DNA from: JACRNA01 sp964366335
Lineage (GTDB): Bacteria; Patescibacteriota; Microgenomatia; CAZETR01; Amesbacteraceae
Direction of reading: 5' to 3'
NCBI GenBank assembly: GCA_964366335.1
Contig: CAYITQ010000005.1
Location: 1-35,612, forward strand
DNA length: 35,612 bases
Positions within the stretch are counted from its first letter, which is position 1, and each line of letters opens with the position of its first letter. This document shows positions 8,033 to 14,357 of the stretch, one piece after another. The notes beneath the pieces were generated by a model. That model saw nothing but the letters and a program-made list of their open reading frames with translations, had not been told where the DNA came from and searched no databases. The position numbers were made by a program, and so were the translations under genes.

Positions 8033-8671
8033 ATGGAATTGATGGTGGAAAATTTATCACAAGCTATTGGGAGTGAAGCCTTTAAATTATTTACTAACCC
8101 AAAATTTAGAAATTTGTGTTTGTTTGATACAATTTCACAATTGGAGCAAGACCGAATATTTAATGAATTGGTAATCGCAGTGGTTACCGTCATGATGTTG
8201 ACCTGTGACGCTCCGGATATATCAGATGAACGAAAAGCTCTTTTATCAAAATTCAAAGACCAAATCGCCAAAAGTTATACAAATCAACTAAAATCCTTGG
8301 GTGTAGAACGGAAATTTCTTAAACAATGGGATCAGTTAATTGAGATGCGCTATCAGGAATATACTCATGACAAGTCTATGGCCCGAGAAGCTGCTTTTGA
8401 AGTAGAATCCGGATATGGTGAAATTTATTTGAAAAAACTTTCTGAAATTCAAATGATGCTACCCCTGCAAACCGTGGCTATCGGTTGTCATAGACATATT
8501 TGCCGGAGTAAAACCGATGGACGGGATGAATTGTTTAAGCTGATTTTGCGCTGGCTTGGCGAATTTTATGTGGAATTTCGGGTTTCGGCTGAAGGTAAAT
8601 CCATCCATCCTTTATCCAGGCTCAAAGTTAAATTAAGACGTTGGTTTAATTCTAAAAATAGAGTAAAATAG
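8033..8671 (+). CDS. Hypothetical helical protein
   Basis: The product has 212 residues and I do not recognise its family. It appears largely alpha-helical with one hydrophobic stretch (NELVIAVVTVMMLTC, about residues 45-59) that is more like a buried helix than a clear membrane anchor, and a basic tail (LKVKLRRWFNSKNRVK). A CHRHIC motif is present near residue 154, which could bind metal but is not a known signature. The ATG at 8033 is preferred over an upstream in-frame TTG at 8003 because the TATAAT box ends 6 bases before it. tRNA-Asp follows 7 bases after the stop, so read-through into the tRNA is likely. Confidence 0.65.
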   Translation: MELMVENLSQAIGSEAFKLFTNPKFRNLCLFDTISQLEQDRIFNELVIAVVTVMMLTCDAPDISDERKALLSKFKDQIAKSYTNQLKSLGVERKFLKQWDQLIEMRYQEYTHDKSMAREAAFEVESGYGEIYLKKLSEIQMMLPLQTVAIGCHRHICRSKTDGRDELFKLILRWLGEFYVEFRVSAEGKSIHPLSRLKVKLRRWFNSKNRVK

Positions 8672-8678
8672 AAATATT

Positions 8679-8752
8679 GGGATCGTAGCGCAGCTGGTTA
8701 GCGCGGCGCCTTGTCAAGGCGTAGGTCGCGGGTTCGAATCCCGTCGATCCCG
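8679..8752 (+). tRNA. tRNA-Asp (anticodon GTC)
   Basis: Full cloverleaf: acceptor GGGATCG/CGATCCC, D-arm GCGC/GCGC, anticodon stem GCGCC/GGCGT with loop TTGTCAA, T-arm GCGGG-TTCGAAT-CCCGT, discriminator G. No CCA is encoded. Confidence 0.97.
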
Positions 8753-8803
8753 CAAGTTTATAGTCTAACTTTATTATGTTTCTCGAGATATTTTTATAAT
8801 GAT

Positions 8804-9325
8804 ATGGAAAACTTAGATAAATGGATCCAAGATCTTAGTCCAGAAGTTTTACCTCATGATAAAGAAACTTCGGCACCACACGTGGTTAGTTTTGTGCTAA
8901 AACTACTCGAAACACAACCATCATTATTTGTTTTCAGGGATCTGTCAAAATGGCCAGAGCCAAGAAAAAGCTGGCAGACTTATGGTGAAACTCCGATAGG
9001 AAAGAAACTCACAGTTAGTATATCAAGCTTGATTCTGGAAATGGAGATAGAAATTCGTGTCAGTGATGGAGATCTACGTCCTGGAGAACCAATGTATAAT
9101 GGCGAATTTGGCTATAGAGCAAGCGTTTTTGCTGGAGAGGCAGCGGGATCCTATGAAAAAAGCATTGGATTTGGAACTAGCAATCCTTCGTTCGTTTTCG
9201 ATAACCATGATACGAAAGTCGTGATTTCGGACAATTGGACGGAAACCATAACGAATCCGGAAGAGATAATACGTTTACTTTCTGATGCTAAATTTTCCCC
9301 TTCACAACAAGCGGCCAAATCCTGA
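8804..9325 (+). CDS. Hypothetical protein
   Basis: This 173-residue acidic, soluble-looking protein is not one I recognise. It starts with two probable helices (MENLDKWIQDL, HVVSFVLKLLETQPSL) followed by a beta-rich part (KLTVSISSLILEMEIEIRVS, YRASVFAGEAAG, TKVVISDNW) and ends with a polar tail. The frame extends upstream through tRNA-Asp, so the start must be internal. The ATG at 8804 is the first after the tRNA and has TATAAT (8795-8800) only 3 bases before it; a start of transcription would then fall just inside the codon, so co-transcription with the tRNA is an alternative. Confidence 0.6.
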   Translation: MENLDKWIQDLSPEVLPHDKETSAPHVVSFVLKLLETQPSLFVFRDLSKWPEPRKSWQTYGETPIGKKLTVSISSLILEMEIEIRVSDGDLRPGEPMYNGEFGYRASVFAGEAAGSYEKSIGFGTSNPSFVFDNHDTKVVISDNWTETITNPEEIIRLLSDAKFSPSQQAAKS

Positions 9326-9429
9326 TTCGGTGGTTCGTCAGACAGTCATCTATAGCCCACCAGAAAACAAATTTTTTCAAGATGTGATATATTAGCCCCT
9401 GATCTGCTCTAGGAGGGAGAATAAATAAA

Positions 9430-9801
9430 ATGAAAGACTATCTGAAAAAACTAAAATTCAATCTAAACGAACAAACCATGAGTATGGTTCTGGGAGCAGT
9501 CGTTGTGCTTTTGGTCGGCGGACTGCTATTCAATTATCTCAAAACCGCCAAGAACCCAAGTGTAAATGAACAAGCCAATGTGACATCTAGCGCCACAGAA
9601 GCTGCCAGTTTGACCGCAGAAACCAAAGAAGTCGCTGTCGGAACTGAATATGTAGTCAAAGCCGGTGACTCTCTCTGGAAAATTGCGCTTGAGCAAACCG
9701 GTTCCGGTTATAATTGGGTCAAGATCTACCAACTAAACAAATCGTTGGTCGGTAATAATCCAAATCTCATCTACCCCGGACAAAAATTAGTATTAAAATA
9801 G
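9430..9801 (+). CDS. Membrane-anchored LysM protein
   Basis: This 123-residue protein has a cytoplasmic basic N-terminus, one transmembrane segment (MVLGAVVVLLVGGLLFNYL, residues 19-37), a Ser/Thr/Ala-rich linker, and a C-terminal LysM domain (YVVKAGDSLWKIAL to LIYPGQKLVLK, residues about 75-123) that binds peptidoglycan. It probably tethers membrane to cell wall. Unlike most genes here it has a strong Shine-Dalgarno (AGGAGG at 9411-9416, 13 bases from the ATG) and a leader of about 30 bases, with a possible -10 TATATT at 9388-9393. tRNA-Gly follows 27 bases downstream. Confidence 0.9.
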   Translation: MKDYLKKLKFNLNEQTMSMVLGAVVVLLVGGLLFNYLKTAKNPSVNEQANVTSSATEAASLTAETKEVAVGTEYVVKAGDSLWKIALEQTGSGYNWVKIYQLNKSLVGNNPNLIYPGQKLVLK

Positions 9802-9808
9802 CTATAGT

Positions 9809-9826
9809 GCTGAGCGCGGTCGAAGC
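9809..9826. repeat. Small intergenic motif GCTGAGCGCGGTCGAAGC
   Basis: This 18-base near-palindromic motif sits between the LysM gene and tRNA-Gly. Variants of TGAGCG-n-n-GTCGAAG are common intergenic repeats in many bacterial genomes. Only one copy is seen in this window. Confidence 0.35.
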
Positions 9827-9828
9827 AT

Positions 9829-9900
9829 GCGGTGGTAGTTCAGTGGTAGAATGACTGCTTCCCAAGCAGTAGGTCGCCGGTTCAAATCCGGTCCACCGCT
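9829..9900 (+). tRNA. tRNA-Gly (anticodon CCC)
   Basis: Acceptor GCGGTGG/CCACCGC, anticodon stem ACTGC/GCAGT with loop TTCCCAA, T-arm GCCGG-TTCAAAT-CCGGT, discriminator T as usual for Gly. No CCA is encoded. A perfect hairpin begins at the next base (9901). Confidence 0.97.
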
Positions 9901-10017
9901 CCGCGTCAAACGCGGCTTCGCCAAATCACAGCACGAAGCCAAGTTTTGTAAGCGAGTCGAGTTTGACTCGACAAATTTCTGTATACTTACAATATGACTG
10001 AAACGTCAGACGTTTCA
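9901..10017. repeat. Four consecutive small hairpins after tRNA-Gly
   Basis: Hairpin 1, 9901-9915: CCGCGT-CAA-ACGCGG. Hairpin 2, 9914-9940: GGCTTCG, 13-base loop, CGAAGCC. Hairpin 3, 9956-9972: GTCGAGT-TTG-ACTCGAC. Hairpin 4, 9999-10017: TGAAACGT-CAG-ACGTTTCA. Hairpins 1, 3 and 4 share a central GTCARAC (hairpin 3 on the other strand) inside unrelated stems. Hairpin 1 may end tRNA processing or transcription, but none has a proper T-run. Confidence 0.6.
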
Positions 10018-10141
10018 TTAAATACGAATATTTTATAAACGAAAAAGACGCTAAAGCCAGGGAAGTTTACCTAAAAAGTGGCTATGGGCGCGAAAATTTA
10101 AGCGAATCTCTTCAAAATACTTTTTCGGTCGATATTCCATG
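9994..10141 (+). pseudogene. Possible gene remnant, frameshifted
   Basis: TATACT (9982-9987) ends 6 bases before an ATG at 9994, the spacing seen for real genes here. That frame closes after 14 codons, but a different frame is open from about 10002 to a TGA at 10139-10141 and encodes a plausible polar peptide (KYEYFINEKDAKAREVYLKS, then GYGRENLSESLQNTFSVDIP). The switch of frame coincides with hairpin 4, as if a small palindrome had been inserted near the start. I do not recognise the family. The coding nature is uncertain. Confidence 0.3.
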
Positions 10142-10156
10142 ATCCATAATCTGATT

Positions 10157-11070
10157 TTACTCCTTTAATTTCTTTTCCGCCTCCAAAAGTTTTTTTACCT
10201 CCCGGTCAAAGTCCGATATATAATCTTTATCGCGTGCTTTGCGGTACTCATTGTATTCTTCTAAAGCTTTGTCTTCCGCCTGCTTCGCGCTCACTGTACC
10301 GGCAGAATGCAGTAACTTCTTTTCAGAAATTGTCAAAAACTCATCGAGTGATTTATTTCTGGTTCGGTCAAATAATTTTTCGCAATGACAATATCACTCG
10401 CCGTAATATAGTTACTTTTAAAACTGGTAAGCCCCATCAGAGGTTTTTTGCTATCGGCGCGCTGGACTATAATTTCTGCCGCAGTATATCCATGCACGGC
10501 ATAATGCATTTTATTTTGCACCGTGGCAAAGAATTTATGTGTCAACTCTGCATTTGCCTTGTAATCGATACTTGTCGCATAAATATCAGTCACTTTCTGG
10601 TAGAACATCCGTTCACTGCTCCTGATATCCCGCACCCGTTGTAGCAGTTCCTGAAAATAACGGGCCCGGCCGCCATCCTGTTTGAGTCGCTCGTCATCTA
10701 GCGTAAAACCTTTAATTAAATACTCGCGTAATCTTTCTGTCGCCCATTTGCGAAACTGTGTACCTCGATCGGATCGCACTCGGTAACCAACAGCCAGAAT
10801 AGTATCAAGATTATAATGTTTTGTGTCATAATTTTTACTGTCTGTGGCAGTTATTCGGAAATTCCTAATAACTGACTTTTCGTTCAATTCACCACTTTCG
10901 AATATATTTTTTAGATGTTCATTAACCGTTGGGATGCTCACATCAAAAAGTTCCGCAATTAGTTTCTGCGTCAGCCAAACATTCTCATCTTCAATTCTGA
11001 CATTTATTTTTTGTTCATCTCCGATAACCTGATAGATAGCTATTTGCGGTTTTTGAGTTGCTTTTTTCAT
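10157..11070 (-). pseudogene. RhuM family protein, broken by internal deletion and frameshift
   Basis: From 11070 to about 10352 the frame encodes a typical RhuM-type protein: a Fic/DOC-like or KilA-N-associated N-terminus (YQVIGDEQKINVRIEDENVW, LTQKLIAELFDVS), the conserved NYDTKHYNLDTILAVGYRVR and RGTQFRKWATERLREYLIKG, and ANAELTHKFFATVQNKMHYA. It then runs into a stop after NYLTEPEINHSMSF. The family's C-terminus continues in another frame from about 10345 to a TAA at 10157: DEFLTISEKKLLHSAGTVSA and then EYNEYRKARDKDYISDFD. The roughly 35 residues that normally join the two parts are absent, so a deletion of about 100 bases with a frame change is the simplest reading. RhuM genes are accessory, often in mobile or restriction regions; the cellular role is unclear. 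Confidence 0.8.
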
Positions 11071-11131
11071 ATTGTAGAGCGTTACCTAATTCTACTCCTT
11101 TTTTCTTCCTAGGGTTAGGTTTATGACTGTG

Positions 11132-11202
11132 AGCCCCCTGCAAGAATCGGACTTGCGTCCGCGGTTTACGATACCGCCGCTTTACCACTAAGCTAAGAGG
11201 GC
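11132..11202 (-). tRNA. tRNA-Thr (anticodon CGT) with unusual T-loop
   Basis: Acceptor GCCCTCT/AGGGGGC, D-arm GCTT/AAGC, anticodon stem GCGGT/ACCGC with loop ATCGTAA, T-stem GCAAG/CTTGC, discriminator T. The T-loop reads TCCGATT, with C at position 55 where nearly all tRNAs have T (pseudouridine). The variable loop and T-stem can also pair as CGGAC-GCAA-GTCCG. No CCA is encoded. Confidence 0.88.
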
Positions 11203-11224
11203 TAAATGTTATAATTCTACCAGA

Positions 11225-11923
11225 ATGTACCGGAGCAGATTACAAAGATTGGAAGAGAAACAGGATATACGGGCAGCCGTACTGATATTTGCGGCTGTAA
11301 TATTGCTTTTGGTTTTTTTGGGCTTTGTAGGTATAAAATTCCTTCCTACACTGGTTAATATGCTTTCCAACTCCAAAAAAATAAACACAGACAAAACCGA
11401 TCTTATTTCTCCACCCCCGCCCGCCCTCATCTTGTCCTATTCAGCCACCAACAGTGCCACTATTAATTTAAACGGTCAATCCGAACCGGAATCTCAGGTT
11501 TATCTGACCCAAAACGGAGATTCCAAAGGCGCCCAGAAGGCCCAAACCGACGGCTCATTTGTCTTTCATGAAATTACACTTTCCGAGGGAAATAATTTAT
11601 TCAGATTAGTGGCCATGGATCCGGCCGGTAACCAAAGTCCAGCTTCACAAGTATACTCGGTTGAATTTATTTCTAAGGCTCCTGAATTGAATATTGAGAC
11701 ACCCCAAGATGGCCAGACAGTCACCTCCAAGAAATTGACTGTCAAGGGCGCCACTGCGCCCCAAAACAAACTGGTCATCAACGGCCGTTGGGTTACTCTG
11801 GGTTCTACCGGAACATTTGAAACAATACTTAATCTGAATGTCGGAGAGAACAAAATATCATTTGTCGTAACCAACCGCGCCGGAGGTGAAACTCAAAAAG
11901 AAATTACTGTCAAACTGGAATAA
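11225..11923 (+). CDS. Membrane-anchored protein with two Ig-like domains
   Basis: This 232-residue protein has a basic N-terminus (MYRSRLQRLEEKQDIR), a transmembrane helix (AAVLIFAAVILLLVFLGFVG, residues 18-37), then two extracytoplasmic Ig-like beta domains. Domain 1 (about 73-145) has ATINLNGQSEPESQVYL and GNNLFRLVAMDPAGN. Domain 2 (about 150-232) has NIETPQDGQTVTSKKLTVKG and GENKISFVVTNRAGG. These match the bacterial Ig / glucodextranase-B-like fold often seen in cell-surface proteins. TATAAT lies 9 bases before the ATG. The gene is convergent with, and overlaps by 14 bases, the ligase-like gene at 11910. Confidence 0.85.
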   Translation: MYRSRLQRLEEKQDIRAAVLIFAAVILLLVFLGFVGIKFLPTLVNMLSNSKKINTDKTDLISPPPPALILSYSATNSATINLNGQSEPESQVYLTQNGDSKGAQKAQTDGSFVFHEITLSEGNNLFRLVAMDPAGNQSPASQVYSVEFISKAPELNIETPQDGQTVTSKKLTVKGATAPQNKLVINGRWVTLGSTGTFETILNLNVGENKISFVVTNRAGGETQKEITVKLE

Positions 11924-12890
11924 GCAGTGCAATCCAGAGCATGACTGCAGGATAAAACAAACTATTTAGAAAAAATGAGTGAACAAATATTGCAATTAGA
12001 CTGGTGCTAAGTGCTAGGTGCTGGGTGCTAAGTTTCCAAAGTACTTTAAGATACTTAAGATAAAATAATAACCCAACAATTCCCGTTGTGGCCATGACCA
12101 GAAGCAACGAGGAGTCAGCCCCGGCCCCAGCGTGACTTTCTGGAGCGGCTTTCTGAGCATAACGGTAAGTATTAAAGCCAACACCAATAATAGGATTATC
12201 AGAAAATATTTCCCAGGCTTTCTTCCAGCTTGCAATCCTCGCGTAGATCGTACTTGACCTTTCTAGTTTTACTCCCTCTCCACTCGAATAGCGTGGTAAT
12301 ACAACGATGGTTATACCTAAAATCAAAAATGATAATACGCTATATTTCCAGTTTTTCTTTTGAATAGAAATCCATGTAAAGGCCGTGAAAAATGCCAGAT
12401 AACTGGCCCTGGAGTACGTCAAAGCCAAAGCCAAGTATACAATGACCCACCAGACTTTTTTGTAATTATTAATAACCAAATAAATCAATGTCAAAACCAA
12501 AATTAAGCCTGTGAATCCAGGATCTAAAAGGGCTCCTACTATCCTGTAATAATGCGGGTCCCATCCCCACGTTTCCAAAAACCGGACATCGGGAATTATA
12601 ATATATTGCAGAATTCCGAGTATAGCTGTACCAATTCCGACTAACGGCAAGACTTCAATTGATTGAATTACCACGCCCGCCAAACTGCTGTAAACTATCC
12701 ATCTGAGTAAATACATTGCACCAACCGTAATTTCCGCAGGCGAAAACCGGAAAGATGCCATGAGTAAAGATATTACTCCCACAATTCCGAAGGTCAAAAT
12801 CGGTCTGAGTAACTTATTTGTTCTACTTAGTATCTTGGGTAACTTAAGTACCCACAAGATACCTACGACTAGATCAAGCAGTAAATTCAT
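11910..12890 (-). CDS. O-antigen ligase/polymerase-like membrane protein
   Basis: A 326-residue protein with about ten hydrophobic helices. A Wzy_C-type periplasmic region lies near residues 195-260: RSSTIYARIASWKKAWEIFS, then NPIIGVGFNTYRYA and ESHAGAGADSSLL, the arrangement of the O-antigen ligase superfamily (an Arg-rich stretch and a conserved His). It would join or polymerise surface glycans outside the membrane. I chose the ATG at 12890; an in-frame ATG at 12920 would increase the overlap with the RNA methyltransferase. A 7-base-unit repeat array encodes KLSTQHLALSTS near the C-terminus, and 9-base-unit repeats encode the segments before it and near the N-terminus. It is the last gene of the polysaccharide cluster. 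Confidence 0.8.
   Translation of the reverse strand: MNLLLDLVVGILWVLKLPKILSRTNKLLRPILTFGIVGVISLLMASFRFSPAEITVGAMYLLRWIVYSSLAGVVIQSIEVLPLVGIGTAILGILQYIIIPDVRFLETWGWDPHYYRIVGALLDPGFTGLILVLTLIYLVINNYKKVWWVIVYLALALTYSRASYLAFFTAFTWISIQKKNWKYSVLSFLILGITIVVLPRYSSGEGVKLERSSTIYARIASWKKAWEIFSDNPIIGVGFNTYRYAQKAAPESHAGAGADSSLLLVMATTGIVGLLFYLKYLKVLWKLSTQHLALSTSLIAIFVHSFFLNSLFYPAVMLWIALLIPV
12003..12033. repeat. Heptamer array GTGCTRR x4 (family 1)
   Basis: Units at 12004-12010, 12011-12017, 12018-12024 and 12025-12031 read gtgctaa, gtgctag, gtgctgg, gtgctaa. The array is in frame inside the ligase-like gene and encodes LSTQHLALS. Bases 12011-12033 match 29613-29635 in ileS at 22 of 23 positions. Confidence 0.9.
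12038..12066. repeat. Nonamer repeat (AAGTACTTT / AAGATACTT type)
   Basis: AAGTACTTT, AAGATACTT, AAGATAAAA run in tandem inside the ligase-like gene, encoding YLKYLKVL. It is one of five related 9-base-unit stretches between 12.0 and 14.4 kb. Confidence 0.55.
12807..12862. repeat. Nonamer repeat near ligase N-terminus
   Basis: GTAACTTA-, GTATCTTG- and GGTAACTTA-type units recur with about 9-base spacing, with one longer interruption. The encoded segment is VLKLPKILSRTNKLLR. It is less regular than the other nonamer stretches. Confidence 0.45.
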
Positions 12891-13614
12891 ACAAAGCGAC
12901 ACCTGCGGCCACATCAACATTCAACGAATCAATATCAGAACTGATGTCTATTTTCAATTTGGTTTGACACATTAACTTAGCTTGGGGAGTCAGTCCCCTG
13001 CCTTCATTTCCAAGCCACAACAGATATTGTTCAGGCTTTATGCTATATGATTTAAGATTTATGGAGTCTTTGTCCAAACACAAGGCAAAGTTACTTTGGT
13101 TACTTAGGATATTTAGATCATCAATTACGATAATATTAATGCCAAAAATGGCCCCCATGCTGGCCCGGACAACCTCGGGAGCAAAGGGGTCTACGGTCTT
13201 GCCTACTAAATATATATTTTTGACTCCAAACCCCAAAGCGGTACGCATCACAGATCCCATACCACCGCCATATTGAGTGTTTTCCAAGACCAGGCCTGAT
13301 CCCGGTAACACTTGATTTTTCAAAAACTTCATCTTGACAACCGCTCCAACACCTTGGATATCTTCTTTGTAGGCCAGTTTCTCATAAACTGCGTGACCGA
13401 TGAGCATCCGGTTATCTTTGGGAACGGCATGAATAACTGAGTGCTTAAATTCCGTATCCAGCTTGTCTGCCAGATAGACCAGAGTGTCAATCTCCCAACC
13501 TTTCTTGATGGCCTGATCCACAAAATTGACCCCATCCACCCAAAACAGACCACTGCCCCAACGGGCTGACCGGTCACGCGAGAGCTTGATTAGTTTGTGT
13601 TTGTCCATGAGCAT
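12874..13614 (-). CDS. SPOUT RNA 2'-O-methyltransferase (TrmH/SpoU family)
   Basis: The 246-residue protein is a 2'-O-ribose methyltransferase of rRNA or tRNA. The three SPOUT motifs are present: NTQYGGGMGSVMRTA (motif 1), LLWLGNEGRGL (motif 2) and SLNVDVAAGVALYE (motif 3, the AdoMet-binding knot). An N-terminal L30e-like substrate domain (residues about 1-95) is present. It sits among polysaccharide genes but its function is unrelated to them. A variable segment between motifs 1 and 2 is encoded by a 9-base and a 7-base repeat array (NILSNQSNF and SINLKSYSIK). TATAAT ends 6 bases before the ATG at 13614, favouring that start over the ATG at 13608. Confidence 0.9.
   Translation of the reverse strand: MLMDKHKLIKLSRDRSARWGSGLFWVDGVNFVDQAIKKGWEIDTLVYLADKLDTEFKHSVIHAVPKDNRMLIGHAVYEKLAYKEDIQGVGAVVKMKFLKNQVLPGSGLVLENTQYGGGMGSVMRTALGFGVKNIYLVGKTVDPFAPEVVRASMGAIFGINIIVIDDLNILSNQSNFALCLDKDSINLKSYSIKPEQYLLWLGNEGRGLTPQAKLMCQTKLKIDISSDIDSLNVDVAAGVALYEFTA
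13037..13064. repeat. Heptamer array TTTATGN x4 (family 2)
   Basis: Units TTTATGC, TATATGA, TTTAAGA, TTTATGG lie inside the RNA methyltransferase gene. On the coding strand the third unit is TCATATA instead of TCATAAA, giving TCA TAT; a perfect unit would give TCA TAA, a stop. Confidence 0.75.
13087..13118. repeat. Nonamer repeat in RNA methyltransferase gene
   Basis: AAAGTTACT, TTGGTTACT, TAGGATATT run in tandem and encode NILSNQSNF. It belongs to the same loose family as the stretches at 12038, 12807, 14214 and 14374. Confidence 0.55.
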
Positions 13615-13626
13615 GAGATCATTATA
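13615..13626 (-). promoter_or_regulatory. Promoter of the RNA methyltransferase gene
   Basis: On the minus strand TATAAT (13621-13626), 6 bases (GATCTC), ATG at 13614. The box lies in the 14-base gap after the GT2 gene, so this gene may have its own leaderless message within the cluster. Confidence 0.6.
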
Positions 13627-13628
13627 CC

Positions 13629-14357
13629 TTACCTTTTGAGATACAACTTCCCGGCCACCAAAAACACATAAAAACTCATGAGCATGGCATGGACAAAGCC
13701 GGCTGTACCATCAAGTAAACCTAACTTTAGAAAATATAAATATTTAAATCTCCAGATTGGTCCGAAGATTATTTCAAAAATATCAGTTTTTCTGCCATTT
13801 TTATAAAATTCATTGGCCTTGAGTGTCGAGTAATTATTGATATGCTTCAAGAATTCCACTACCGTCTGGTGCGGATAGTGAGAGAGTTCACCCTCCAATT
13901 TATCAATTCTGCCATCTACAACCCAGGTTTCATGGACTGCACCTCGCCAGACTCCGGCTCCACGGCGGGCAAGCCTTAGTAACCAGACATTACCGACATC
14001 CCCGTATTTAAACTTGTGATTCCAGATATAGTCTACTCTGTGAACCAGATAGCCATTAGCATCATTCTTTTTGACTTGCTCCTGAATGCTAGCTCCTAGC
14101 TCCTTGCTTACTACTTCATCCGCATCCACAAATAAAATCCAACTTGACTTGATCTTCTCAATTGCGAAGTTACGCTGACCGGCGTAATTAACCATTTTGT
14201 TATTTAATATTTTAACTTTGAGTTTCTTAAGTATCTTAAGAGTATTATCGGTCGATTGATCGTTTACCGCCACTACCTCATCACAAAAACCCAAAGACTC
14301 TATACACCTCTGTATATTCTTCTCTTCATTTTTGGTTAAGATTATTGCGGTTAGCAT
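13629..14357 (-). CDS. GT2 glycosyltransferase (WaaE/KdtX-like)
   Basis: The product (242 residues) is a family 2 glycosyltransferase with a GT-A fold. It shows the N-terminal AIILTKNEEKNIQRCIESL, the acceptor-site CDEVVAVNDQSTDNT, and the metal-binding SSWILFVDADEVVS. The sequence GAGVWRGAVHETWVVDG and the C-terminal hydrophobic segment (residues 200-235) resemble the LPS-core glucosyltransferase WaaE/KdtX group. It would act on the cytoplasmic face of the membrane using a nucleotide sugar. Heptamer and nonamer arrays encode KELGASIQEQ and TLKILKKLKV. TAAAAT with an upstream TGT ends 6 bases before the ATG, although the start overlaps the upstream gene by 32 bases. Confidence 0.88.
   Translation of the reverse strand: MLTAIILTKNEEKNIQRCIESLGFCDEVVAVNDQSTDNTLKILKKLKVKILNNKMVNYAGQRNFAIEKIKSSWILFVDADEVVSKELGASIQEQVKKNDANGYLVHRVDYIWNHKFKYGDVGNVWLLRLARRGAGVWRGAVHETWVVDGRIDKLEGELSHYPHQTVVEFLKHINNYSTLKANEFYKNGRKTDIFEIIFGPIWRFKYLYFLKLGLLDGTAGFVHAMLMSFYVFLVAGKLYLKR
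14084..14111. repeat. Heptamer array AGCTCCT (family 3)
   Basis: GAATGCT, AGCTCCT, AGCTCCT, TGCTTAC are in 7-base register inside the GT2 gene. Two units are identical and the flanking ones partly match. Confidence 0.55.
14214..14249. repeat. Nonamer repeat in GT2 gene
   Basis: AACTTTGAG, TTTCTTAAG, TATCTTAAG, AGTATTATC run in tandem and encode TLKILKKLKV. The LK pattern could also be an ordinary amphipathic helix, so the nucleotide repeat is only moderately supported. Confidence 0.5.

Noticed and set aside
10234..10644. Plus-strand open frame of 136 codons opposite the RhuM gene
   Set aside because: It is antisense to a clearly recognisable RhuM protein and has no protein-like features of its own.
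12003..12033. Heptamer arrays as CRISPR repeats
   Set aside because: Units are 7 bases with no spacers, lie inside genes, and no cas genes are present.
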